The notes beneath the pieces are model-generated. The model was not told where the DNA came from. It saw only the letters and a list, made by a program, of their open reading frames with translations, and did no database searches. A stretch of 64,000 nucleotides of DNA from contig CP136063.1 of the NCBI GenBank assembly GCA_032622095.1, positions 205,515,934 to 205,579,933 of the forward strand, written 5' to 3'. Shown here piece after piece: positions 1 through 10,716 of the stretch; within the stretch, counting starts at the first letter, position 1; each line of letters begins with the position of its first letter. The position numbers and the translations under genes are program-made. Origin of the DNA: Siphonodentalium dalli. Lineage: Eukaryota; Mollusca; Scaphopoda; Gadilida; Siphonodentaliidae.

Positions 1-1519
1 ATGGTGATGTCCATGTTTTCGGAATTCGCAAAAGAAACGATAGCTTGTCTAGATGTCATCATAAACATGCATATGAAATTTGGGATATATCAAGTGAAAT
101 ATGTTGGTTGTGGAGAGCCCCGATGGAAATAGTGATTCAATAAGCAAAATCAAAGATGGCTGCCAGTGGTCATATTTTTAACAAAAATCACACATACGGA
201 ATTTGGGATTAATCTGGTGAAATATGAGATGCAGAGCGTCCATGTGTTTTGTTAACTTGTGGTATACATTATGTTGGAACATTTCAATCCAAGACGGTGA
301 ACAGGTAACTTGGAAATTTTGGTATCGTTCAAGGGGTGTGCAGTATATAGAGATTCCCAGTTGGACACCACAGCCCCAGCGTCTACCGTCCAGCCACGTC
401 CCTTCGGTCAGACATATATGTTGATGTCTCAAAGTTGGAAGTATTAACTAAATCTGAGAGGGTCGCGGTTTTGATTATATTTTCTAAACTGGATTTATAT
501 ATTGCGCAAGATCTTTGAATGCTCTCATGATCAAAGAATACAATGGTATAGAGTTTATTTCGTTCTATACACATGAAATTTACATAAAATAGATACATGT
601 AATATTATATATAATAATGCTCATATTTACAATACGCAACTGCTTTGTCCAAAATAGTCAGAAGGAAATCAATTCCTAGCGAAAATGAGACTGGCTGTCC
701 AGCTTAATAGTTATACACAATGTGATATGTTGATGGTTCAAGTTATAAATACTGTTAGTATATATATATGTCGAATTTGAGTTAATCCCACTAAAATATT
801 ACCAATATGTCTAATGTAAGTCAAAAAGAACATTTAAAAACAAAATACGTGCTTTATGGAGTATATATAACACATGGAAGTTGGCCCACAATTTGACGAT
901 AAAATTAAATTTTCCAGGCATTTTACTATTTTCTGAAATTTTCTTTAAAAATCATAAAATTCATGCAAAATTCTAATTGTTCGTTACTAAATAAAGAAAT
1001 TATGAATAGAACTAGATTTCCAGACGGAACCAACCATGAATTCGCAAGATGCATACTATTCATAACTATGCTAAAATTTTGGAAATGATAAAATATTTCA
1101 ATCTGTTGTGTCAGCATTTATGGCGAGTTTTTGTTAATCCTCAATAAAATGCCCCTCAGATGGCACAAAGCACGTCAAAAAGAGCATATCCAACAAAATA
1201 AATGTTTTCTGTGGTTTCATATTTGGAATTTGGCCAATAGAATACTGATCAAATAAAATTTTCCCGAAAGTTTGTAATTTTCTGAAATTTTCACTAAAAA
1301 CGTTAAATTCGCACAAAATGTAGATATGTTTGTCACTACACGAACAAATTGTGTATGGAATCACGAATCTCGTTCGAAACAATCATCAATTCACAAGATT
1401 TATGATGTTCTCTTTCCAAATACTCAAATTGTGGAAATAATAAAAAATAGGGGATTGTCAGGTTTGATTGATTTTCGCGGGCAAATCATAACATGTAAAC
1501 CAAAAATTAACATGTTTGT
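1..1519. other. AT-rich intergenic DNA with two diverged repeat units
   Basis: No gene is supported. Two segments, about 905-1096 and 1255-1450, look like diverged copies of one unit. Both begin with a run like attttctgaaattttc, then share a cacgaat/tgaattc-type stretch, and end in a similar gaaatgataaaa/gaaataataaaa motif. Short open frames here are not recognisable proteins. The second copy runs towards the LINE at 1520, so part of it may be decayed 5' LINE sequence. Confidence 0.35.
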
Positions 1520-1701
1520 GTAAGCTCAACCCGAATCATAGATACAAAATGTCAATACGTACACTGGGTCGAGATTCATTCTGGGGAAAGTAAGATAGTA
1601 ATTGGTGCGATCTATATTCCACCCGAAAATAGTCGGTACGCCTCCAGATGCATTTACACAAATCCTGACTGATTACCTAAATTTCAGGGGAAACACAGAC
1701 C

Positions 1702-2406
1702 ATGTTTTTTCTAACTGGGGACTTTAATGCCCGCACATCAATTGACACTGACTATATAACAACGGATGAAAGGAACTTTGTTATACCTGAAATAGAACTA
1801 ACTGATGTGGATACCTCAATGCATCTCGATATAGCTGGTCTACCAAAAGTAAGGTCAAACCAAGATAGAACGAAGAATTCACAGGGACAAAAACTTCTAC
1901 AATTTTGTAAATTTTGTAACGAGTTTTTTATTGCAAATGGACGAGTCGGAAGTGACTCTGGCATTGGAAAACTTACCTGCCGCGATGCGTCGACAGTCGA
2001 CTATAAGATTTGTTCTGCCCATGCCCTTAAGCTATTGACACATTTATCTGTCGGAATTTTCTCTGATTTATTTTTCGATGAACAGTGCCCCATAATGACG
2101 GAAATTACCCTTCCCTCTGTTGAACATAAAACCACGCTAGAACCACAAAACAGTAAAACCAACGAAAACCCAATCAGAAAGTGGGAAGAGGGAAAGGCAA
2201 GTGAGTTCACGTGGAATATCGATCCCAATGGAATTAATGATGTCAACTTATTTCTCGACAAGATGGAAAATGAGGAGGTAACCCCCTCAGATATTAATCA
2301 AATTGTGAATATGATATCACAGGTATTGTTAACTGCAGCAGATACTTCCTTTAGTATGAAAACCAAGAAAACGAATTCGAAAAAACGGCGTTATAATAAA
2401 CCATGA
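1702..2406 (+). pseudogene. LINE endonuclease C-terminal part (broken)
   Basis: The open frame of 234 codons opens with MFFLTGDFNARTS, the GDFN block of LINE AP-like endonucleases, in which the D and N are active-site residues. The endonuclease would nick the target DNA for target-primed reverse transcription. The preceding endonuclease segment lies in another frame at 1520-1690, so the ATG at 1702 is internal, not a true start. The frame ends at an in-frame TGA (2404-2406) directly after NKP. Reading continues past it as linker sequence, so the stop looks like a point mutation, not a natural terminus. Confidence 0.75.
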
Positions 2407-3024
2407 TTTAAAAACGTATGTTGTACAGCCAGAAAAGAGTATAGGAAAGCAATTAGACAATACAACAAATCCCCTAATATAGATTCAAAACAAAATATGC
2501 GCGAAAAAGCACGGGAGTATAAAAGAAAAATGAACGCTGCCATTGGCGAACATCGGGATAAAGCCTCTCGGGAAATCGCATGCATGAAATATAAAAACCC
2601 AAAGAAATTTTGGGCTGCTTTAAATAACCGTACTAAGAGTAGTGTGCCACCTATTGACATCGACACTCTCGAAAACTATTATCGTGAAATAAATACCACA
2701 GGGCAGGATAGCTATGTTACAAATACTCCACACGAAAACTCCGAGAGCAATGAATTCCTAAATCGTCCGATTTGTACTGATGAAATTAAAACGGCACTAC
2801 ACAGCCTGAAAAACAATAAAGCATGTGGACAGGACATGGTACTGAATGAATATTTAAAAGCATCATCTGAAAAAATGTTAAATATCTATTGTAGAGTATT
2901 TAACTATGTACTTGATTCCGGATGTATACCGGAAACATGGGGCATAGGGGCCATAGTCCCTATCTTTAAGAATAAAGGAGACCCAAAAAAAACCCAAAAA
3001 CTACAGACCTATCACAATCCTTAG
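2407..3024 (+). pseudogene. LINE linker and N-terminal reverse transcriptase (broken)
   Basis: This piece continues in the frame of the preceding one after the stop. Arg/Lys-rich linker (TARKEYRKAIRQYNKSP, REYKRKMNAA) is followed by KKFWAALNNRT and then RT block 0/1: LKNNKACGQDMVLNEYLKAS and PETWGIGAIVPIFKNKGDP. These match the usual LINE order (K-A-x-G-x-D, then the P-I-x-K-x-G motif). The frame is lost near 3000 within an A-rich tract (aaaaaaaccc), where the usual NYRPI-type block would follow. Fragment of an inactive element. Confidence 0.75.
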
Positions 3025-3873
3025 TTGCTTTGGAAAACTATTCACAAAAATACTCTCAAATAGAATGTACGAATTTATAGAAACTAATGACATTCTCCTA
3101 GAAAACCAAGCCGGCTTCCGAAAGGGATACTCAACTGTTGATAATATTTTCACTATACACATGTTAACGGAACTAACCAGAAATTTGAACTGTAACCTCT
3201 ACTGTGCTTTTATTGATTTTGAGAAAGCGTTTGATAGGGTGTGGAGACCCGGGCTCTGGCAAAAGTTACGGACATATGATATTAATGGAAAGTTTTTCCG
3301 AGTTATTACAAATATGTATCAGAATATTATGTCTTCTGTCAAACTAGGGACTGAATATTCTGCCCCCTTCCCATGTTTGTCAGGAGTTCGACAGGGTGAA
3401 AATCTATCCCCATACTATTTTCTCTATATTTGAACGATCTGGAAAACTTCATGATCAAGGAAGGCATCGTTGGCCTCTCAAAAATATCAAACCAGATTGA
3501 AATAGAATTGAAAACCTACATAAAAATACTACTTGTACTATATGCAGATGATACAGTACTCATGGCTGAGACCCCGAAAAAATTTAAGACAGAACTTAAT
3601 GCATTCAGCAAGTACTGTAAGACATGGAAATTGACAGTGATTAAAGATAAATCAGAATTTTTGTTAATTTCGAAACGTAGTTTACCTCGGAAAACAGAAT
3701 TCAACTTTGACGGCATTAAGCTTGAAGTAGTGAAAAAGTTCAACTACTTGGGCATTATCCACACAAAATCGGGTTCATATTCTGAAGCAAAACAAACCCT
3801 TTGCCACAAAAGCTACACATGCCATGTACTCTGTTATAAAACGATCAAGAACAAATTGTCTTTCATTAGCTAA
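3025..3873 (+). pseudogene. LINE reverse transcriptase catalytic region (broken)
   Basis: Two adjoining pieces, 3065-3433 and 3430-3873, carry the core RT motifs. The first has ENQAGFRKGYSTVDNI, FIDFEKAFDRVW (motif A, first catalytic Asp) and SGVRQGENLSPYYF (motif B). The second has LYADDTVLMAE (motif C, the YADD active site) and FNYLGI (thumb/primer-grip area). A TGA at 3431-3433 separates them, and the reading frame shifts there. With motifs A, B and C all present the copy is clearly RT-derived, but it cannot make a continuous enzyme as written. Confidence 0.8.
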
Positions 3874-4744
3874 CCAACTCGATTTATTTGACTCCCAGGT
3901 GCTACCGATTTTATTGTATGGCTGCGAGGTGTGGGGTTATGGTGACAACCAGGTGCTCGAAAATGTCCACCGCAAATTTCTAAAGCATGTCATGAATTTG
4001 AAACCATCAACCCCCAATTTTATGATATATGGTGAATCTGGAAGATATCCACTAGAAATCACAATAAAACTGAGAATACTGAAATATTGGACGAAAATAA
4101 AAAATATGACTGACGAACGTTATGGAAAAATACTATATGAGTTGTCACTAAGACTTCTGAGTGAAGCAGATGCATGTCGTTTTAAATGGATAAGACACAT
4201 TAAAGAAATTTTATTTGACTGTGGGCAATCACAATTAATGACCTCTGGAAAAATATTATGTGTGAGCCAATTTATCGATTGTGTTAAATGTAGTCTTATC
4301 AGGGATTTCAAGACAAAGTGGGAGTCCGAAAGAGACAAATCAAGTAGAGGCAAGATTTATCGCATATTTAAACACGATATAACTTTTGAAAAATATCTGG
4401 AAATCTTAGAAAGGAAAAATCGAATAGAATTATGTAGGATCCGAACAGCTAACCACAACCTCCCAATCGAGACAGGGAGGTGGAATGGGACAAGTCACAA
4501 AGACAGAAAATGCCCCTTATGTAACACTAGCATGATCGCTGATGAGTTCCACTATTTACTCGAATGCAAAGAATTTCAAAATATAAGGGAGAAATTTATT
4601 CCAGAAGAATACCGCGGAAAAGCGAACATTATAATCATGGACGAAATTTTGAATTCACATGACCGCGCAATCCTTAACCAAGTATGCATACTTTTTAGGA
4701 TAGTCCACATTGAACTCTCAAATGTACATGTACGCATGCCCTGA
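3824..4744 (+). pseudogene. LINE C-terminal region with Cys/His motif
   Basis: The frame overlaps the preceding RT frame by about 50 bases, indicating a frameshift near 3830. It holds the post-RT segment LPILLYGCEVWGYG (typical of LINE RT C-termini), a long basic region, and a C-terminal Cys/His cluster, CPLCNTSMIADEFHYLLEC (C-x2-C...H-x4-C), near residues 227-245. LINE pols of several clades carry this putative nucleic-acid-binding motif. The last codons before the TGA at 4742-4744 are a plausible natural C terminus. The downstream 3' UTR was not delimited. Confidence 0.75.
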
Positions 4745-6842
4745 TGAATTATACATTCCTATTCTTCACTATGTTATTATTTTCATTATTAGTCTGTACA
4801 GCGTGTCGATATTTTGCATGGACAACTGTAAGCTGCGACATTCTGCATCATACAGATGGTAGTTATACTAATTCACTCCGTGTGATGTACGATGTAGCAC
4901 TTCCATTTGACTATGCATAATATAACATTTATTGCACGCCGCAGACATGACAATGTTCTCATGTTCTGTTGGCTACACATGTATAGCGATATAAATTATA
5001 TTGATTATATTATACAATTATATAAGCTTATATATATGTATGCTGTTGATGGTGCTCATTCAAACTGTGTCATTTCGCAGGGAGATGATATAACTCAACT
5101 CTGCGCAGAACAAGCCCGCAAACTGGTCAGACAAAACCAGCACCCACCCACCCCACTAGATTTAATAAGTAACTGTTAATTAGTATATATATAATTATCC
5201 GGCGACAAAATCAATAATTTAAAATTTACCATTACACTGCTGAAACTGAAGGTCATTCTGATACAAGTTGCATGTTATATACCAACTCAGTAATTTGTGG
5301 TGGCATGTTCAGATGATGAACTCAATAAGCGAACATTTTGGATGTTTGTTGAGATCATTTTCCGAACATTCCCAGTGTAAACCAAACTTCAGCAGTCCAC
5401 AGTTCAGGTCAGTGATACTGATAGTAATATTTATTTTCCGTTACAAACATCGACAATCTTCGTTATTAGACTACCTGTTTACTTTCCACACAATCAGCGA
5501 CATTCCGCTTACAAGTGCTTCTGTTTTCATTAGGTTAGATAAAAAAAACGTACCTGATATCTTCGTACACTAAGATAAAACGATTAACCCATGACGGGTG
5601 AAATATGTCCCCATTGCACCGGAGACATGTATATAATATGTATATACCCTATCATAATATCTTCTGTAAATACTCTTTGTAATTCTCTATATATTCATAT
5701 GAATTCGAGAATAAATCATCATCAGCACGAGGCCAGAGAACACAACCATATTTAATACATTGACCTTTTCTTCTTATGTGCGGAAAAAAAACGTAATATA
5801 CTCCTATGAGAAAAAAAACACATATGTACCCCAAATTTTTTGATTAATTATCTAATATTTCTATATATTACACGTATATGCCCTCATAGCAACCACATCG
5901 GGCCCGCAGTGCGCGATGTTGCTTTTCAAGTTTAGGCGTGAATGACGTCATTAATTTTTTACAATACCATGAAACAGAATTTCGACGGATGAAAATCCGG
6001 ACAAGAAAAATGGGTTAAAAATCACGTGACTTCCGTCCCGCTTTTGCATAGCATCATGGGAACAATAATATCAAATTGTGAAATCACGGAATCGGAAGTG
6101 GACCAAGTGGGATGGTTATGAACAGGGAATATGTTGTATATATTCCCTGGTTATGAAATTAGAGACTTCAGTTTTTCTGAACAATTCCTATGTTATGTAG
6201 GCTTATGAATTAGTTTCATTTTGACCATTTTTGTTGGTTAGCTGACCGAAAACCAGCGAAGACGTCATGACAAGGTCCATGACGTCATTTACGTCAGTTG
6301 GTTTTGTGGGCCAGAATCCAGTCACATTTGGTCTTTACCGGAAACACCGATTTCACATCACTAGACTAAACGCAATTATATATACAAAATGGCCAAAGGA
6401 CATTTTATATACAATATGCACACAATAAATATGGGATCCCTCCCTACAAACGTGTTGTTTGTTTGTTTGGTTTTCATTGTTCCTTTTTTGTTTGTTCTTC
6501 TTTTAAAACTAGTGAGTGCATATAAGATTATATTCTTCATCATGTTTTCAAATGTCATTTTGACTATCAGTTTGAATTTTTGACCATGCAATGAGCTAAT
6601 TCAGCTGCCTTCCACAATATATACACCTAAATGTAATTAAGAGACTTCTCTAAAGACCATTTTCTAGAACAATACAGACTGGATTCAAACGAGAGATGTT
6701 TTCTATTGACAAGAGCTAGCTAGCCAGCACATGAAACTGTTCGCGCGAAAGATTTCCCCAGTGATATTTTGGGATATAGCGCCCATGTAAACATTTATAT
6801 TTGTCATATATAAACGTGGCAATTTGCTAGCTTTAGTTTGGA
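4745..6842. other. AT-rich intergenic DNA
   Basis: No gene is supported across this stretch. It contains microsatellite-like TA tracts (near 4995-5040 and 5180-5200), a short inverted repeat at 6122-6151 (cagggaatat...atattccctg) and a T/G-rich stretch near 6450-6510. Open frames are short and compositionally simple. Confidence 0.4.
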
Positions 6843-7163
6843 TGAAGGGGTCACTCTCACCAAAAAAGTGCTGAAGGGTACACATGATTCGCAAAATGTG
6901 CTGAAGGGTACACAGGGTTTGTGATCGCCACTAACACCGTTACTTAAACTGTGTTTCTGAAAGTCTGGCGTCCATTAGCAGTTTGTTTTCAGTTCATTTT
7001 AATGTTCATTGGGACGTATACAATTATTCTATAAGAGAAATCATGGCAGATACGAAAACTAAACGTCATTTAGAATGACATTTCAAACCCGGTGTACCCT
7101 TCAGCACATTTTCAAATCCTGTGTACCCTTCAGCACTTTTTTTGGTGAGAGTGATCCCTTCAG
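6843..7163. repeat. Foldback element with about 80-bp inverted arms
   Basis: The arms 6843-6921 and 7084-7163 are imperfect inverted copies of each other around a roughly 160-bp centre. Each arm contains two copies of the motif GTGCTGAAGGGTACAC (or its complement) and one TCACTCTCACCAAAAAA-like block. The arms match closely over almost all positions. This is the structure of a small foldback/MITE-like element. No protein is encoded. No target duplication was identified. Confidence 0.75.
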
Positions 7164-7659
7164 CTTTAGTTTGGCATGGATGTGTATGAGTTGTTTTAAC
7201 GAGATACGTGGTGGCAGGGTAGTTGAACTGTAGTGTTCCGCGGAATCCGCCCCTCCAACTTTGGTGAAAGTATTCAACATTTTGAAATCCCATGACTGAC
7301 ACAGCAACAGTTGGAAACTACGTATATAGATGGAAATTGTTGTGATAGTTTGATGTATTTGTGTGGTTGCTCCACTACGTGTCACGTGCGATCATATTAT
7401 GTATTTTTCCATAAACCGTATTTAAAAAAAATGAGAATGGCGGCCATCTTGGATTTCAAAATGGCGGGAAAATGACCACGAACCCGACAGATCAGTGGGA
7501 TCACATGATCAAAAGAAAATCAATCAATAATCATTCCGCTATCAACAACTGAAATCAAAATGAGGGTACATTTTGTGCACACAACCTCGGACCAGGAGAC
7601 TACATTCCATGCATCTTCTCTGGAAATTATCTATGTTATCAAATTACCAAGTTTTTTTT

Positions 7660-7922
7660 CAGATTCTTAAGAGTGTTTCTTTTTTAGATTAGTTTCTCTA
7701 TATCCCCAAAACTGGCAGACGACACAACGAATACTCGAGGTGCCTAATGCGTGCAAATCACCATCTTCACCATTTGCATGGAACTTAAATCCTAGTCTAG
7801 GTCTCATAATGGATGAGACCATGCAGAATGAGGTCCATGGAGGGTGAATTTGGGGGGGGGGGGATAGTCCGCTGTTTTGGGTAGCGTCACTAAATTCACC
7901 CTCTGGGGACCTCATTCTGCAA
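7660..7922 (-). mobile_element. hAT-like two-hairpin MITE, partial diverged copy
   Basis: The end at 7823-7920 is an inverted repeat starting GCAGAATGAGGTCC and ending GGACCTCATTCTGC, with internal blocks GGGTGAATTT / AAATTCACCC. It matches the terminal hairpins of the family seen at 47.9, 50.9, 55.6 and 60.0 kb. The sequence at 7670-7800 (tctatatcccc..., cttaaatcctagtctagg...) weakly matches the central body of those copies in reverse. A run of G (about 7850-7862) interrupts the loop. The second hairpin is missing, so the copy is partial. Confidence 0.7.
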
Positions 7923-8418
7923 AATTAATGTCCGGCACCATATTCTCAGGCCTACCTCGAGCCACGTCCCTGGTATCAAACTCAGAGGCTACCACCCCTA
8001 CCCCTTGGAATAAGGATTGTTTATACTGGCACCGTATATATGAATTATATAATTATATCTTAGAAAAAACAGCATCATTATTATATATATGTAGTATGCT
8101 GTTAATTTAAATCAGTAACAAGGATATTGTTCTATAATTCGGCAAAACCGCTATATATCCAAGTCGGAAATAATATAGGCTCAAATTGGTTACCGTATCA
8201 AGGCGTATATCGTGTTACTTTAGTAATTATAGTGAGCTTATTAATTAATATGTATTTACTAGATTTGGAAAGCGCAAGGTTGTATTGAGTGTAACTGCAT
8301 GAATTGTACGGGATCAGTTCAGTTATGCAGTTGGAATCCGGAATACGAAAAAGACGGAATCGGTTGACATGCAGGAAACCCCCCCCCCCAACCCGCTCCC
8401 ATCATAACTGATGTCAAC

Positions 8419-8580
8419 TGTCATGTATTGATCTGGGCTTCCGTACTTTTGTACTGACTTTGTGACGTCATCGAGCTGGTTGTATTTTAGGAGCTGTATT
8501 GAATAAATCGACCTCTTTCGCTATAAACTGTGTCGCTGTTAACATGTCCGACAATCACACCAGGGACCCAATATGTAACA
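8419..8580 (+). repeat. 5' LTR
   Basis: Begins TGTCATGTATTGATCTGG and ends CCCAATATGTAACA; 162 bp, as is the 3' copy. It contains an AATAAA (8503-8508) and a TATAAA (8522-8527). These are candidate polyadenylation and promoter signals for the element's own transcript. The order (AATAAA before TATAAA) leaves their roles uncertain. Confidence 0.95.
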
Positions 8581-8583
8581 GTT

Positions 8584-8600
8584 TGGCGACGAGGATGGGA
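8584..8600 (+). other. Primer-binding site candidate
   Basis: TGGCGACGAGGATGGGA lies three bases inside the 5' LTR. It starts with TGG, the complement of the universal tRNA 3' CCA, as expected for minus-strand priming. The priming tRNA was not identified. Confidence 0.7.
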
Positions 8601-8715
8601 TTCAATCATTCAGCTAAGTGAACGTATTCGCTGAATGTCGTTAGAGCAGAATACTAGCGGAATGTGCATTTAGTTGGCCGAATTAATTGACAATTGATCA
8701 AGAAATAAAATAAAA

Positions 8716-10716
8716 ATGGCCGCTGCTTATTTTGGCAAAATTGAAGAATTTGACGAACGTGTGGAAGACTTTTCGTCTTATACAGAACGATTTGAACAAT
8801 TCATAAAGTTTAACGAAATCAAAGACGAGAAAGTCGTTCCGGCATTCTTGAGTTCACTTGGAGGAAAATCATATAGTTTGTTGAAAACTTTATTGACTCC
8901 AGATAAACCAGGAGACAAAACTTTCGTCGAAATTACAACGAAATTAGACAATTACTTTTCTCCCAAACCACTACTGATTGCTGAACGATTTAGATTTCAC
9001 AACCGAAGACAAATGTCAAATGAATCTGTTTCTGAATACATATGTGCATTAAAGAAATGTGCTCAACACTGTGAATTTGGCGGAAATTTGAACGATGCTT
9101 TACGAGATCGTTTTGTTTGCGGGTTAAAAGATGTATCGGTACAAAAGCGATTACTAACTGAAGCGGAGTTGTCATTTGATAAAGCAAATAAGATTGCTAT
9201 AGCAATGGAAAAAGCGTCGAAAGATACGCAGCAACTTCATGACAGTTTTCCAGAAAAAGTTCAAGCGATATCGATAAATTCGGAAAAATTTCGAAAAGTG
9301 GAGAATTTTGGAAAATTCCGTAAATTTCCATCGTGTTCCAGATGTGGTAAAAACAATCATTCTAGTGATAAAGGATTCTTCAAGGATCGGGATTGCGTGG
9401 GATGTTCAAAACGCGGACATCACGTTCGCATGTGTAGAAATAAGAAGAAATATCCGAACATACATAAAGTTTCAAAAGTAGACTCGGAAAGTTCATGTTT
9501 AAGTCTATCGTCAGATGAATCCGATGATTTTACATATGACTGTCACAATTTGGCTGTATTATCCATGGAACATTCTCAGGGTTCAATAAAACCTATTATA
9601 GTTAAACCAATGGTTCAAGACCGTCAACTCAGAATGGAACTGGACACCGGTTCATCGTTATCAATAATTCCGCACACATTATATGAACAAGAATTTTATG
9701 ATGTTCCTTTAGTGAAGACAAATGTCAAAATGTCAACATATACAGGCGAAATTATTAAGCCTAAGGGTAAAATTATGGTGAATGTGCTTATGAACAAACA
9801 ACAATGTGAAGCAGAATTATATGTTGTTGACAGCATGACAGGTGTTCGCCCTCTGTTTGGCCGTCAGTGGTTACACAAGATTCGGTTACCTTGGCACAAA
9901 CTAAATAGTCTTTCTGTGGCCAAAGAAAATAAGGTAATACCTAAGAAATTTTGTGCATCCACTGATGAGCAATCAGGTATTCAACACGTGACGTCACCTG
10001 TACATGTTGAAAATGATTTTGATATTGAAACATTATTACAGAAATATGAAATATTGTTTGATGGCAAATTAGGGACTGTTGAGGATATGGAAGCCAAATT
10101 GAGTATTAAAGATGGTTGTAAGCCTACATTTTTGAAAGCTCGCCCTGTTCCGTATTCAATTAGAGATAAAGTAGAACAATCACTGGAGAAAATGGTAAAA
10201 GATGGTGTTTTAACTCCGGTGGATCATAGTGAATGGGCTACCCCTATAGTTCCAGTGGTAAAGAAGAATGGTAAAGATATTAGAATTTGTGGGGATTATA
10301 AAGTTACAGTAAATCCAGTTTTGAATGTAGATAGGTATCCAATTCCTCGTATTGAGGAACTTTTCAATCAATTAGAGGGAGGTCACAAAGGTCAAACTTT
10401 TACAAAAATTGATCTGGCTAATGCGTATCTTCAATTGAAATGTGATGTAGAGAGTAGTAAGTTATTGACAATCAATACACACAAGGGTCTATATAGAGTT
10501 AATAGATTAGCTTTTGGTGTTGCTTCTAGTCCAGCTATTTGGCAAAAGACTATGGATCAAGTGTTGCAAGGGCTAAATGGTGTACAGTGTTATTTGGATG
10601 ATATCTTGGTGACAGGTTCTACCCCTTCTCTTCACAGGGAAAATTTAGAGAATGTATTGATCCGTTTAACAAAATTTGGTTTGCGAATAAAAAAAATAAA
10701 TGTGAATTCAATTTGA
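8716..10716 (+). CDS. LTR retrotransposon gag-protease-RT (N-terminal part)
   Basis: A 666-codon frame. The first 190 residues are a gag-like capsid region. Residues about 206-240 hold two zinc-knuckle-like motifs, one degenerate (CSRCGKNNHSS...) and one canonical C-x2-C-x4-H-x4-C (CVGCSKRGHHVRMC). Near residue 308 is an aspartic protease active site, LDTGSS. RT follows, with a TKIDLANAYLQL motif and the YLDDILVTG catalytic block near residue 625. The frame ends abruptly about 30 residues after YLDD, inside an A-rich tract, and the rest of pol continues in another frame. Gag and pol appear fused, as in Mag-like and related gypsy lineages. Start chosen at AAAATGG, 135 bp inside the LTR. Confidence 0.9.
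   Translation: MAAAYFGKIEEFDERVEDFSSYTERFEQFIKFNEIKDEKVVPAFLSSLGGKSYSLLKTLLTPDKPGDKTFVEITTKLDNYFSPKPLLIAERFRFHNRRQMSNESVSEYICALKKCAQHCEFGGNLNDALRDRFVCGLKDVSVQKRLLTEAELSFDKANKIAIAMEKASKDTQQLHDSFPEKVQAISINSEKFRKVENFGKFRKFPSCSRCGKNNHSSDKGFFKDRDCVGCSKRGHHVRMCRNKKKYPNIHKVSKVDSESSCLSLSSDESDDFTYDCHNLAVLSMEHSQGSIKPIIVKPMVQDRQLRMELDTGSSLSIIPHTLYEQEFYDVPLVKTNVKMSTYTGEIIKPKGKIMVNVLMNKQQCEAELYVVDSMTGVRPLFGRQWLHKIRLPWHKLNSLSVAKENKVIPKKFCASTDEQSGIQHVTSPVHVENDFDIETLLQKYEILFDGKLGTVEDMEAKLSIKDGCKPTFLKARPVPYSIRDKVEQSLEKMVKDGVLTPVDHSEWATPIVPVVKKNGKDIRICGDYKVTVNPVLNVDRYPIPRIEELFNQLEGGHKGQTFTKIDLANAYLQLKCDVESSKLLTINTHKGLYRVNRLAFGVASSPAIWQKTMDQVLQGLNGVQCYLDDILVTGSTPSLHRENLENVLIRLTKFGLRIKKINVNSI
10688..10697 (+). 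other. Frameshift site in A-run inside RT
   Basis: An uninterrupted run of A (about 8) sits where the gag-RT frame and the RT-integrase frame meet. The homologous RT thumb continues in the other frame, so one base has been gained or lost relative to a working element. A homopolymer is a common place for both mutation and sequencing error. Programmed frameshifting in the middle of RT would be unusual. Confidence 0.75.

Larger units (their letters stand above)
1520..4744 (+). mobile_element. Decayed non-LTR retrotransposon (LINE), plus strand
   Basis: Successive open frames on one strand spell a LINE pol polyprotein in the right order: AP-endonuclease-like domain (IGAIYIPPENSRYAS near 1590-1630, then LTGDFNART at 1711), linker, reverse transcriptase, and a C-terminal Cys/His motif. 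At least four interruptions break it: a frame change near 1690, a stop at 2404-2406, a frame change near 3000, a stop at 3433, and a frame change near 3830. It is therefore a dead copy. No clear poly-A, 3' microsatellite or target-site duplication was identified, so the ends are approximate. The clade is not assigned; the RT wording GVRQGENLSP differs from the LINE at 35-39 kb. Confidence 0.85.
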
